Shown here piece after piece: positions 1 to 8,500 of a stretch of DNA of 9,845 nt; position 1 is the stretch's first letter, and each line of letters starts with the position of its first letter. Position numbers and translations under genes: made by a program. A model generated the notes under the pieces. The model searched no databases and was not told the DNA's origin. It worked only from the letters and a program-made list of their open reading frames with translations. Source of the DNA: Verrucomicrobiota bacterium (lineage in GTDB: Bacteria > Verrucomicrobiota > Kiritimatiellia > JAAZAB01); the NCBI GenBank assembly GCA_018896395.1, contig JAHIMN010000254.1, forward strand, positions 1 through 9,845, written 5' to 3'.

Positions 1-486
1 CTCAACGTGCCCGAGATGATTAAATACCGCGACCAGACCGGTGGAATCGAGGGCTTCCCCGGCGGAAAGCCGCTCGAGGATATTGTTTCCTATCCCTGTG
101 ATGTGCTGTTGCCCTGTGCAAAGGAAAACATGATCACGGAGGAGAATGCGGCGAGCGTCAAGGCCAAGCTGATCGTTGAGGGCGCCAACGGACCCACCAC
201 GCCGGAGGCCGACAAAATTCTGGAATCCTGCAAGGTCGTGGTGGTCCCGGACATTCTGGCCAATGCCGGTGGCGTGATCGTGTCCTACTTCGAGTGGGTG
301 CAAAACCGTGAAGGTTTTTATTGGGAGGAAGAGGACGTCAATACCCGGCTCTTCAACCGTTTGCGCAAAGCGTATACGCAAGTCAAGGAAATGGCCGGTG
401 CTAAAAAAGTGTCATTCCGCCAGGCGGCCTATTGCATTGCGCTGGAAAAGATTGTCCAAGCCATGATTTCCCGCGGTGTGCAGTAA
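1..486 (+). CDS. gdhA: Glutamate dehydrogenase, C-terminal part (5' truncated by window edge)
   Basis: This is the last 161 codons of a Glu/Leu/Phe/Val dehydrogenase, the cytoplasmic enzyme interconverting glutamate with 2-oxoglutarate and ammonia. The reading frame is open from base 1 (codons for LNVPEMIKY) to TAA at 484-486. Two family signatures are visible: EGANGPTTPEAD (about 181-216), in the nucleotide-binding domain, and PDILANAGGVIVSYFEWVQN (about 250-309), whose GGV-VSYFEW stretch helps form the substrate pocket. SYFEW is typical of the NAD-dependent hexameric GudB/RocG-like clade, whereas the E. coli NADP-type has a different sequence there. The catalytic lysine and first half of the protein lie outside the window, so cofactor use cannot be settled. 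No clear intrinsic terminator follows; there is only a weak ACGGTTG/CAACCGT stem at 530-536 and 559-565 without a T-run. The family call is secure; the symbol is by family. Confidence 0.93.
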   Translation, partial: LNVPEMIKYRDQTGGIEGFPGGKPLEDIVSYPCDVLLPCAKENMITEENAASVKAKLIVEGANGPTTPEADKILESCKVVVVPDILANAGGVIVSYFEWVQNREGFYWEEEDVNTRLFNRLRKAYTQVKEMAGAKKVSFRQAAYCIALEKIVQAMISRGVQ

Positions 487-615
487 AATCCGTTACCACT
501 CAGGTTGTCAGGTTCACTGTTCAAAGTTCACGGTTGGGAAATTCGCTAGAAAAATCGGCAACCGTTGAATCCGCCGCGGCGGAAACCGCTGAACCTTGAA
601 CCATGTCGAGAATTC

Positions 616-1566
616 ATGTCAATCCAACCGTCCATGTGGAGTTTTTATTTGAAGGAATGGCTGCCGCGCGACATGGTGCCGTGCTTTGCCGAGCATGGCT
701 GGCAGACGTTGGAGCTGGGCGAGGAGCATGCGCACGACCTGCTTAAAGAGGGCAGTCCCAGCCGGGTGGGCGCAGCATTCCGGCGCTATGCGGCGGATTT
801 CAATGTGTCGTTTCCGCAGGCTCATTTCATCATGAATACGCGCGGCTATCGTCCGGAGGATTTGCCCGGGAAGCGTGAATTTGACCTGGCGCCGGCGGAT
901 GACGCCGAATTTGACGCGGTCATGGACGTGATGAAGCGTTGGCTTGACCTGTTTAATGCCCTGGGTGTGCGTTGCGGGGTTTTGCATGCCGGCGGCGCCG
1001 GATTGTCGGCGGGTGTGGGCTGGGATGCGGCGCGTATTTTCGAGCGCCGGGTAAAAGCGCTTGAACGCATTGCCGAATATGCAAAAGGGGGTGAGACACT
1101 TATTTGCCTGGAGAATTACAGCAGCCGCTCCGATGTGGGTGTGGAGACGGCCGCGGACATGATCGGCATCATCAGGGCGGTAAACAGCGAGCAGGTGAAG
1201 ATATGCCTGGACACCGGGCACGCCAATGTGGCGGGAGTTGATCCGGCCGCGTTTATCCGTGAAGCCGGGCCTTTATTAAAAGCCCTGCATATTGCCGATA
1301 ATCTTGGGCAGCATGATAATCACATGTTGCCGTACGGGGCGGGAACGGTGCCGTGGCCGGATGTTTTGAAAGCCCTGCGCGCGATTGGATACGACGGACT
1401 GTTCAATTTTGAAGTGCCCGGCGAAAGCCAGAACTGTCCCCTGCCGGAGCGCCTGGTTAAGCTCGATTACGCCAAAACCCTGGCGCGCTGCATGATTGAC
1501 GAGATATACGCGGCGGCATGCAGGGTCAACCCGGAAAACGGGGTTCCGCTGAAAACCAAGGATTAA
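616..1566 (+). CDS. Sugar phosphate isomerase/epimerase-like TIM-barrel protein (AP_endonuc_2 / xylose isomerase-like)
   Basis: The 316-residue product belongs to the xylose-isomerase-like TIM-barrel superfamily, cytoplasmic metal-dependent enzymes that isomerise or epimerise sugars, inositols or related hydroxy-acids. Seen motifs are ICLENYSS with E166, CLDTGHAN with D199 and H202, ALHIADN with H225, and FNFEVPGE with E266. The spacing E166-D199-H225 (33 and 26) matches the metal ligands of D-tagatose 3-epimerase as I recall them (E152, D185, H211), so a divalent-metal site is probably intact, with E266 as fourth ligand. I chose ATG 616 (MSIQPSMWSFYLKEW). The frame is open to a TTG at 565, but the added residues are rich in R and P and no Shine-Dalgarno precedes it; ATG 634 is another option. 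It lies 43 bases upstream of the URO-D-family gene, so an operon is likely. The substrate cannot be assigned. Upstream bases 487-615 hold only short repeated GTTCA/GAACC-type motifs and a 12-bp palindrome CCGCCGCGGCGG (571-582). Confidence 0.85.
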   Translation: MSIQPSMWSFYLKEWLPRDMVPCFAEHGWQTLELGEEHAHDLLKEGSPSRVGAAFRRYAADFNVSFPQAHFIMNTRGYRPEDLPGKREFDLAPADDAEFDAVMDVMKRWLDLFNALGVRCGVLHAGGAGLSAGVGWDAARIFERRVKALERIAEYAKGGETLICLENYSSRSDVGVETAADMIGIIRAVNSEQVKICLDTGHANVAGVDPAAFIREAGPLLKALHIADNLGQHDNHMLPYGAGTVPWPDVLKALRAIGYDGLFNFEVPGESQNCPLPERLVKLDYAKTLARCMIDEIYAAACRVNPENGVPLKTKD

Positions 1567-1598
1567 AGCTGTCGAGTCAAGGAGCGAATTAAAAAACC

Positions 1599-1603
1599 AG
1601 GAG
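1599..1603 (+). promoter_or_regulatory. Shine-Dalgarno site of the URO-D-family gene
   Basis: AGGAG lies six bases before ATG 1610. It is the clearest ribosome binding site in the left half of the window and fixes the start of the following gene. Confidence 0.75.
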
Positions 1604-1609
1604 ACTAAA

Positions 1610-2629
1610 ATGACAAAACGCGAAGTAGTCCGCTGTGTTCTTGACGGGAAACGCCCGCCCTATGTTCCCTGGTCTTTCGGATTCACCTGCGAGGCATGGG
1701 AGAAGCTCGTCAATCATTTCGGCTCCGACGCCGCCACGCAGGCAAAATTGCACAATCACATGATCATGCTGGGAACGGGAAACAGATTTGAAGATGTCGG
1801 CGACGACTGCGTGCGCGACATCTTCGGTGTCGTCTGGGACCGGAGCGTTGACAAGGATATCGGCGTCGTCAAAGGCCGCGTTTTGCCGGGGCCGAGCCTG
1901 AAAAACTATAAATTTCCCGATCCGCTGGAAAAGCGTTTTTTTGCGAACTTGCCCGAGGAAATTAAAAAACACAATGACTGCTTTCTTGAATTCGCCATCG
2001 GCTTTTCCCTGTACGAGCGCGCCTGGACCATGCGCGGAATGGAAAACCTGATGATGGATTTTTACGATCACCCCGACTTCGTCAGGGACCTTTTCCGGGC
2101 AATAGCGAATTTCAATATTGCCCAAATCCGCAAGGCCGTCGCTTATGACATTGACGCCATTCATTTCGGCGACGACTGGGGACAGCAAATCGGGCTCCAA
2201 ATGGGGCCGGTCATCTGGCGGGAATTTATTTTCCCGGAATTGAAACGCATGTATGGCGAGGCACGCAAGGCCGGGAAATACGTAACCATTCATTCCTGCG
2301 GCGACGTGGACGAATTATTCGACGATCTTATTTCCATCGGACTCAATTGTTTCAATCCATTTCAACCGGAAGTCATGGATACGGCAAACCTTCTGCGCAA
2401 ATACCGCGGCAAGCTTGCCTTCTTTGGCGGTTTATCCACCCAGAAGACGCTTCCCTATGGCACGGCGGCGGATGTAAGCAAAGCGACCAAACGCCTCCTG
2501 GAACTGGGGCGTGAAGGGAGTTATATCTTTGCGCCGGCCCACGCGGTGGAAGGCGACGTCCCGCTTGAAAACATGCTCGCCTTTATTGACACGGTTCAGG
2601 AACAACCGTGGGGGCAAAGGATAAAATAG
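1610..2629 (+). CDS. Uroporphyrinogen decarboxylase (URO-D) family protein, methyltransferase-like
   Basis: The 339-residue protein has a URO-D fold of the MtaA/CmuA-like type rather than a true HemE. In this branch, members move methyl groups between corrinoid proteins and acceptors such as coenzyme M or tetrahydrofolate, but many have unknown reactions. It opens with the family's usual TKREVVRCVLDGKRPPYVPW. The IHSCGDVDELF motif supplies H228 and C230, which correspond to the H-x-C zinc ligands of MtaA-type enzymes. The later position where MtaA has its third ligand, Cys, reads PAHAVEGDVPLEN, with A310-H311, so the zinc site would be incomplete or use another ligand. The length is normal and the start is set by the AGGAG at 1599-1603. 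It follows the isomerase gene by 43 bases. In PVC bacteria such proteins are numerous and often lie beside sugar-catabolic genes. It is not called hemE because haem-pathway neighbours are absent. The substrate is unknown. Confidence 0.85.
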   Translation: MTKREVVRCVLDGKRPPYVPWSFGFTCEAWEKLVNHFGSDAATQAKLHNHMIMLGTGNRFEDVGDDCVRDIFGVVWDRSVDKDIGVVKGRVLPGPSLKNYKFPDPLEKRFFANLPEEIKKHNDCFLEFAIGFSLYERAWTMRGMENLMMDFYDHPDFVRDLFRAIANFNIAQIRKAVAYDIDAIHFGDDWGQQIGLQMGPVIWREFIFPELKRMYGEARKAGKYVTIHSCGDVDELFDDLISIGLNCFNPFQPEVMDTANLLRKYRGKLAFFGGLSTQKTLPYGTAADVSKATKRLLELGREGSYIFAPAHAVEGDVPLENMLAFIDTVQEQPWGQRIK

Positions 2630-2654
2630 ACACAAAGCGGTTTTCTGCTACAAT
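2627..2654 (+). promoter_or_regulatory. Candidate sigma-70 promoter for the nucleotidyltransferase/HEPN pair
   Basis: TAGACA (2627-2632) and TACAAT (2649-2654) are separated by 16 bases. Each hexamer differs from consensus at one position. The -35 box uses the TAG stop codon of the preceding gene. Transcription would begin near 2661, about 60 bases before the next start codon, suggesting that this pair is expressed separately from the URO-D gene. Confidence 0.45.
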
Positions 2655-2686
2655 AATGCTGTGCTGATAACTACATCTTGCGCTTT

Positions 2687-2708
2687 GATTGGCGTGGGAT
2701 TGGCGTGG
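2687..2708 (+). repeat. 11-bp perfect tandem repeat in the leader of the NTase/HEPN pair
   Basis: GATTGGCGTGG occurs twice without a gap (2687-2697 and 2698-2708), 14 bases before the ATG at 2723. One-turn phasing of two identical sites between promoter and start codon would suit a repressor or autoregulator, but a chance duplication is also possible. Confidence 0.6.
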
Positions 2709-2722
2709 CTCGAATGAAATAA

Positions 2723-3112
2723 ATGAATCTCTATATGCGTAAAAACACATCACAAGCAAGACATCAGTCTCGTTTTTCATGGGCAGTGACTCCGGCTAAA
2801 GTGCGAAAAGCTGTTAGATTGCTCATTAAAGTCGGCAGACCGAACAAGATCATTTTGTTCGGTTCCTATATAACCGGACACATGAACGCGCACAGTGATC
2901 TGGATATGCTGGTTGTCAAACAGGGGCCGGTGCGGAATCCGAGACAGGAAAGCGCGCGGTTGAGGCGCCGACTGGGCGATATCGTGATGCCGATGGATAT
3001 ATTGGTGGTTCCCGAAGCACGCTTGAACGCGTTGAAAGAGCGGCGCGATCTGGTGTATCGCGAGGCGTTGACAACCGGCAGGATTTTTTATGAAGCCGAT
3101 AAAAAACGATAA
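2723..3112 (+). CDS. Nucleotidyltransferase-domain protein (MNT-type, partner of HEPN)
   Basis: This 129-residue protein is a minimal nucleotidyltransferase of the pol-beta superfamily. LFGSYITGHMNAHSDLDMLVV (residues 45-65) holds the GS motif (G47-S48) and the two metal-binding aspartates D59 and D61; D92 in MPMDILVV is the expected third acidic residue. The catalytic set therefore looks intact. In characterised MNT/HEPN pairs (MntA/HepT) the nucleotidyltransferase is the antitoxin and AMPylates the HEPN toxin. That role is inferred here from family and neighbour. Residues 1-22 are basic and variable; ATG 2735 (M5) is an alternative start, and neither has a strong Shine-Dalgarno. The gene overlaps the HEPN gene by 23 bases, typical of translational coupling. 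Confidence 0.85.
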   Translation: MNLYMRKNTSQARHQSRFSWAVTPAKVRKAVRLLIKVGRPNKIILFGSYITGHMNAHSDLDMLVVKQGPVRNPRQESARLRRRLGDIVMPMDILVVPEARLNALKERRDLVYREALTTGRIFYEADKKR

Positions 3113-3515
3113 TCAGCGCGTTGCTCAGGATTGGATTGTTCACGCCCGGAGCGATTTGCGCTATGCCAAAAGAGGTCTGGATGATCGCTTTATTCTCGGC
3201 GCTCACGTATGTTTTCACGCCCAACAGGCGGCGGAAAAGGCCGTCAAGGCGCTTTTGTTGGCGCATGGCCGGGATTTTCCGTTTACGCACGACATTGAAA
3301 CATTGATTCATTTGCTGAAGCATTATCATATTCCTATTCCATCCTGCGTGTTACGCGCAGGATCCCTGACGCCCTATGCCGCGGAGCTTCGATACCCTGG
3401 CGATATGGACGAGGATATCACTCAAGATGAAGTTCGCAAAGCGGTGCGCCTGGCTGAACAGGTGGTTCATTGGATAAAGAAAGCCATTGAACAGGGAAAA
3501 AAGAAAATGATTTGA
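3090..3515 (+). CDS. HEPN-domain protein (putative toxin partner of the nucleotidyltransferase)
   Basis: The 141-residue all-alpha protein has the HEPN signature: DWIVHARSDLRYAKRGL (14-30), then HVCFHAQQAAEKAVKALL (39-56), THDIETLIHLL (66-76) and a C-terminal helix near 115-135. HEPN proteins bind nucleotides or act as ribonucleases. The RNase motif in HepT-type toxins is R-x4-6-H in the last helix. Here R120 and H127 (RLAEQVVH) give R-x6-H, but the residue after R is leucine rather than the usual polar residue, so catalytic activity is uncertain. LRYPGD (100-105) is common in the COG2250-like branch. The ATG at 3090 lies inside the nucleotidyltransferase gene, in another frame, with an AGGA a few bases upstream. 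The pair is probably a toxin-antitoxin unit, although some MNT/HEPN pairs have no proven toxicity. Confidence 0.85.
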   Translation: MKPIKNDNQRVAQDWIVHARSDLRYAKRGLDDRFILGAHVCFHAQQAAEKAVKALLLAHGRDFPFTHDIETLIHLLKHYHIPIPSCVLRAGSLTPYAAELRYPGDMDEDITQDEVRKAVRLAEQVVHWIKKAIEQGKKKMI

Positions 3516-3530
3516 TAAGCGTATTGCTTT

Positions 3531-3640
3531 TCTGTGCCCGCCTGCAATCCGTCGGCTGACGGATAGCACTGCGGGCAGGTGTAGGCAGGCAGCGTTGCAG
3601 GGGGGCGCTCCTCGGAATGACACTATGCGGCGTGTCACCC
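3531..3640. repeat. Hairpin-rich intergenic repeat patch
   Basis: Between the HEPN stop and the next gene lies a nested stem: TGCCCGC (3535-3541) pairs with GCGGGCA (3571-3577), enclosing ATCCGTC (3547-3553), loop GGCT, and GACGGAT (3558-3564). A second hairpin, TGACAC (3618-3623) with GTGTCA (3632-3637), follows. CTCGGAATGACA and TGTCACCCTGA resemble dispersed palindromic repeats I have seen in many bacterial intergenic regions. There is no T-run, so it is not a good intrinsic terminator; a REP-like remnant is more likely. Confidence 0.55.
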
Positions 3641-3680
3641 TGATTTGAACCATGCCCGAAAACCAAAAAAGAAGCGCTCG

Positions 3681-5588
3681 ATGAGAACTCGAAAATGGTT
3701 GCCGATTTTTGCGTTGGCCGGGTTGTGTTTGGCCGTCCCCCGGGTCGAGGCGGCGGATTCCACCTGGACCAACACGGCCGGCGGCAACTTCACGGATGCC
3801 GGGAACTGGTCGGCGGGCATTCCGGGCGCCGCTGACAATGCGTTCTTCACCAATGCCGCGTCGTACACGCTGACGGTGTCATCCCCGGTGGAGACGCGCG
3901 GCGCGTATTTCGATTCGCCGGTTTCTAATACGGTGACGGTGTCCATGGCCGGCCAGAGTTGGCTGGTCAACACGGAAGCGGTCATTGCGTCCGATGCCGC
4001 GGCCACCGCTCTCGTGTCCGTATCCGCCGGACATCTGATCATTACCAATGCTACGCGCTCGGCGGTTCTGAACTTGGGGCGCGCCGGCGCCGGCCGATTA
4101 ACGTTGCAAAACGCCAGATTGACCGCTGACAAGCTGGTGCTAACCAATGTCTCAGACACAGGGAACGGAAACGGAATAGGGGACGGTCCGACATGGAACA
4201 CAGTCGGGGGATGCGTTAGTTGGTTTTTAATATCGTCTTGTACGTCCACAACGTATGGGGCGGAAATTCTGGTCGCGACCAATGGAATGCCCTGGAATCA
4301 ATGTAACCTGTTCATTAGCAGCGGGTACGGTCAAGGCGGCGGTGTCGCATGGTTCATCATGGGGGGGACCAACAGCGTGAAGTTATTTAATCAGTATAAT
4401 CGCGTGCTGGTGGGCGGCAATTCTGCTAACAACAAACTATGGGTCTCGGGTGCCGGATCACTGTTACTGATTACCAATCGCGTTGCGAATGAAGGGGGGA
4501 TGGTAGTGGGGGATCGTGATGTTTCATTCCGGAACGAGGTCGTGGTGACCAACGGCGGGCGGATTGTCCAATACGGTCCTTTAACGTTTAGTGATAGTAG
4601 CTACAGCAATCGTTTTGTGGTGGTTGGATCTAATTCCAGCTTTGATACGAGCAGTTACGTGTATTTTTACTGTGATAACACTGAGCTCGTCGTCTCTAAC
4701 GGCGGTCATTTTACGATTGATAGTGCTTTTGCGTTTCATGCAACTGGGACGCCCAGCAACAACACGGTGATCGTTACGGACCCTGGCTCGGTTTTCAGCA
4801 ATGGGAGCGTGATGTATTCACAAAGTCCAGGCCTGAATAACCGTTTTATCGTGACCAATGGAGCGACTGCGTATACGAGTTATCCCTATCCTACCGCCGG
4901 TAATTCGGGTCACGTGATCGTGACGGGTACCGGTTCGGTGTTTAGATTCGGCACGGTTTATGTGCAGGATGATGGCCAGATTGACAGCCTTGTGGCCACC
5001 AACGGCGGTTACCTCATTAATGGGGGGCATGTTTATATCGCTCAAACTGCCAACGGCACCGGAAGTTGCGCGGTCGCGGGGTCCGGCTCAGTCTGGACAA
5101 ACACGGGTGCTGTTAATGTGTGCCAAAATACGGAAACACGCGCCAACCTGCGGGTGGAAAACGGCGGCTTGTTTACGTGTACCGACGTAAATATGGCCAA
5201 TTATGACAACGCCACGGGCATCGTGACCATCGCGGGCAACGTGAGCCTGTTACAGTCGCGGGGTGTGCTCAACATGTGCACGGCGGGTGCCGCCAATCAG
5301 GCAAAATTACGATTTGTCGCCGATTATGACGGGTTTGGAACATTGGCGGTGTCCGGTGCGGCAACGATCACGTCCGTTAAGAGCAAGCTGGAGGTGGACC
5401 TGAATAATTTAAACGTGGAAAGCGGTCCCCGCGAATATGTGCTGGCGACCTATGCCTCCCGAACGGGATCGTTTGACGCGGCAGATATCACCGTGACCGG
5501 TCGCTTTGGCGGCGTAGTGACCCAGACGGACACCAACATCGTCGTGCACATCTATCGGCCGCCCGGCACGTTGTTCATCGGTCGTTAA
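3681..5588 (+). CDS. Secreted beta-strand-repeat protein (T5SS/PEP-CTERM-associated repeat type)
   Basis: This 635-residue exported protein begins with an N-terminal signal peptide (RTRKW, hydrophobic IFALAGLCLAV, then VEA|ADS; cleavage near residue 24 is inferred). The mature start STWTNTAGGNFTDAGNWS is a form common at the start of PVC-group surface proteins. Then come many imperfect short repeats around V-TNGG, V-SNGG and V-G-GS cores (for example VVTNGGRIVQYG, VVSNGGHFTIDS, VTGTGSVFRFG, VAGSGSVWTNTG), rich in N, G, S and T, as expected for a right-handed beta-helix. The end, YVLATYASRTGSF...VTGRFGG..., resembles the closing domain of such proteins, but no PEP-CTERM motif, autotransporter barrel or other anchor follows. 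I chose ATG 3681 because it gives a clean signal peptide; a TTG at 3645 lies in repeat DNA. Surface adhesion or matrix function is inference. The 3' end overlaps the convergent gene by 14 bases. Confidence 0.8.
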   Translation: MRTRKWLPIFALAGLCLAVPRVEAADSTWTNTAGGNFTDAGNWSAGIPGAADNAFFTNAASYTLTVSSPVETRGAYFDSPVSNTVTVSMAGQSWLVNTEAVIASDAAATALVSVSAGHLIITNATRSAVLNLGRAGAGRLTLQNARLTADKLVLTNVSDTGNGNGIGDGPTWNTVGGCVSWFLISSCTSTTYGAEILVATNGMPWNQCNLFISSGYGQGGGVAWFIMGGTNSVKLFNQYNRVLVGGNSANNKLWVSGAGSLLLITNRVANEGGMVVGDRDVSFRNEVVVTNGGRIVQYGPLTFSDSSYSNRFVVVGSNSSFDTSSYVYFYCDNTELVVSNGGHFTIDSAFAFHATGTPSNNTVIVTDPGSVFSNGSVMYSQSPGLNNRFIVTNGATAYTSYPYPTAGNSGHVIVTGTGSVFRFGTVYVQDDGQIDSLVATNGGYLINGGHVYIAQTANGTGSCAVAGSGSVWTNTGAVNVCQNTETRANLRVENGGLFTCTDVNMANYDNATGIVTIAGNVSLLQSRGVLNMCTAGAANQAKLRFVADYDGFGTLAVSGAATITSVKSKLEVDLNNLNVESGPREYVLATYASRTGSFDAADITVTGRFGGVVTQTDTNIVVHIYRPPGTLFIGR

Positions 5589-8500
5589 TTTCCTTGCTTC
5601 GCCGGATGCGGATCGCGGCGCTTTCATAAGGGTTCAGCGTAAAGCGGACGATGCCATCCGCGGAGAGTTCGGGTTTTTCATGCTTTGCGCCGCGCTCGCC
5701 GAGAAACTCCACTACGGCCGGCGGCGGCGTCACGCGCAGCCTCACTTCCATTCGCGCGCCGGCGGTTTCCGAGAGACGCGCCTGTCCATCCGGACGAACC
5801 GACGATATCCATACATCGGCGCACTCCGCGCGCACGGTCATAGGCGCCGCCGATGTCGTTCCGCCCTTTATCGCCAGGACGGGAGGGTCCATCTGGCGAA
5901 TCGCGGTCGTTACCGGCTGGCCGATATTCCAGCCAAACGCCAGGTCCCGCCTGCTTGTGATCTCGTATGGAACCATCAGCACAAAATCCAAAGACTTGCC
6001 CTTCCTGACATGCCAGATGCTTCCGCGGTTCAGGATGGCTAACGCGCCTTGCCCGGTTTCCGCCAACGCGACATACGGACTCGATGTCTGGCGCGTCTTG
6101 CGGGAGGTCTCGGTAAAATGACTCACGAAATACTGAACCCGCTGCAGTCGCGAACACGGCGTGAACCTGAGCCGCAGCGCATTCTTTGCCATACAAAATG
6201 GTGTGCCAGCCTCGTTAAATTCCTTGTTTGTCGAGACCGCGAATTCATACCCCAGGATGGCAATGTGAACAAACACCAGCGGACATCCCGCCAACTGAAC
6301 GAAATCGGCATTGATGGTTGTCTCCCATCCCTTCCGGTCTTTGCCGATCCACGTGACACGGGTTGCCGCAAAACCGGCGTTGCCGGCATATTGAAGCGCC
6401 GTGCGGCGGAAAACGGATTTCTTGCCATCCTCCGGAATCAGCGATACCGCTCCCTGAACGCCGTCGGCGGGAATTGCGCGCAGGGCGTGACTTCCATCCG
6501 GGCGGAGTTCCCAGCCCAATGCGGGTTTCGGCCGCTTGCCCGACCAGCGGCGCCCGACCGGCGGCGCGGTCTTCAACCAAACGCTCTCCCCGGCGGGGAG
6601 TGTCCCGGACCAGTAACAACGCCCGTTCCATCCCGTGAGCCGGACGCCCGCGGATACCGCCGTAAAATCCTTGCCGGACCAGGGGAACCAGCCTCCCGGC
6701 CCTAACGGCTGGGCATACGGATTGTGGAGCGCGACCTTACGCGGCGCCTTCCCGCCGGACACCGGTTTGAGACCTAACTTCGTCAGCGCCGCGCGCTCCA
6801 CGCGACTCAGCGCCGCCTCCATTTCCGGCGCCCGGTCCGCAAGCAGTTTGCCGAAATATTCCGTATTGATATTATAGTGCGGGCCGAAATAATCCATACA
6901 GCCCCGGGAATAAAAATCGCCCGCCGTACCCTTGGGGACAAGTTCCGTGTCGTGCGCTTCCAGGTAGAGAATCCACTCCCAGACAGGGGCCAGGTCCGCG
7001 CTCGAATCCAGAGCGGCCGCGGCGGCGAGTTGCTCCACCCGGGTCGCCCAATGCGCATAGGCCAGGACTTTCTCGAAAATTGAAATCCACTGGTAACAGA
7101 TCGGCCCATTGCAGTGCATTTCGAACGTGTACTCATCGAACATGAAAGACTCGACCGGCAGGTCGGCGTCCGGACCGTCGGGCAGAACGTCCGGAATCGT
7201 CACATGCCGTCCGAGGACCGGCGCATATTGTTCGGCGCGGACCATTTCCTCGCGGAAAAACAACCGGCTCTGATCCTGGAGCGCCAGGCTGTCGAGCCGC
7301 GTTAACCCCTGTTTGAGGCATCCCATGAACATCGTCGGCCACTCGAGGTAAAAATTCACGCCGCGGTTAGTCAGGTCCAGGGGATGCTGTCCCAGCGCGG
7401 CGATGACCCGGCCGTCCTTGCCCCGCCAATTGAAACGGTTGTGCTTGCTCGCCGGCGCCCGGCCCCGGTTCTGCGCGAGATGCGCCGCCCGCTTGAATCC
7501 GAAATCGCGCAGTAATCCCGGGAATGACGGCATCAGGCTGAATTCCTGGGCCGCATAGGTCTCGCAGCGACGCCCAAACAGTTTTTGCATGGCATCCTGG
7601 CCGATCTCGAACTCGCGCGCGGCTAATTCGATATCGGTGTACTGCTGGAGGGGTCCGGACCAGGAGCCGTTGACCAGATCGATCTTGTTCGCGCGCCAGA
7701 GCCGGCCCAACCTTCGGATAATTTCCGGATGCCGCCGGGCCGTTTGCACCAGGCTGCCGGTATTGTACTCCATGGACCAGCGGTAGCCCCATGCTTCGGC
7801 CATAGCGCACATGTCTGCCAGATAATTCCGTGTCAGTTCCGGCCACTCCAGTTCCGCTATCCCGCCATCCGGGCCGATCACGCCCGCGTGCGGCACATCA
7901 ATACAACCCCGCTCGAAGGGGAAGTGACGCTGGCGCGTCGCGTGCAGAAAACCGAAGGCCTCCCGCAACGCCTCGCGCGCGTCGCGTTCGCGGCCTGCGA
8001 CCGCCGCTTGCGCGCCCTGCATAATCGGCGCGAAGGAACCGCGGAGTTCGTCCGGATCATGGCCGGCCTCGCGCATGCCGAAAGCCAACAGCGCCAGGCA
8101 AGCCCCGAACGCGTGAAAGTCCCGGCGCACGTTCTCCGGCTTTCCGTTCAACGGTGGAACCGATTCAAACGGCCGACCGAGGACCGCCAGCAATGCCCGC
8201 ACATAGGCCGTAATGAACGCCGCGGCGCTTTCGGCCAGGAGCGTCTGGCCGCTCAACCGGAACAGATTGTTGATCGAACCATAGCCGCGCCGATTCGAGA
8301 CCATCCAAATCGGGCGTTCGCCCACCCAGCCGATCACGATGTCGCCGGGCCCCGGTTCAAATGCCCAGAATCCGCGGCGGCAATAATAATCGTGACCCCG
8401 CAGAAAGGCCGGGCCCGGATTGGGCGTAAACACGATCTTTTCGTGCATACCGAGGACCCAATCGGGATTCCGGCTCTTGCAAGGTATGGCCGCAATGGCT

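Noticed and set aside
530..565. Stem ACGGTTG/CAACCGT as terminator of the glutamate dehydrogenase gene
   Set aside because: The stem is only 7 bp with a 22-base loop and has no following T-run.
565..615. TTG at 565 as start of the isomerase-like gene
   Set aside because: No Shine-Dalgarno, and the added residues look like translated intergenic repeat DNA; ATG 616 begins where the family usually starts.
1589..2293. A 234-codon minus-strand open frame opposite the URO-D-family gene
   Set aside because: The plus strand encodes a clear URO-D-family protein with a strong Shine-Dalgarno; the antisense product shows no family features.
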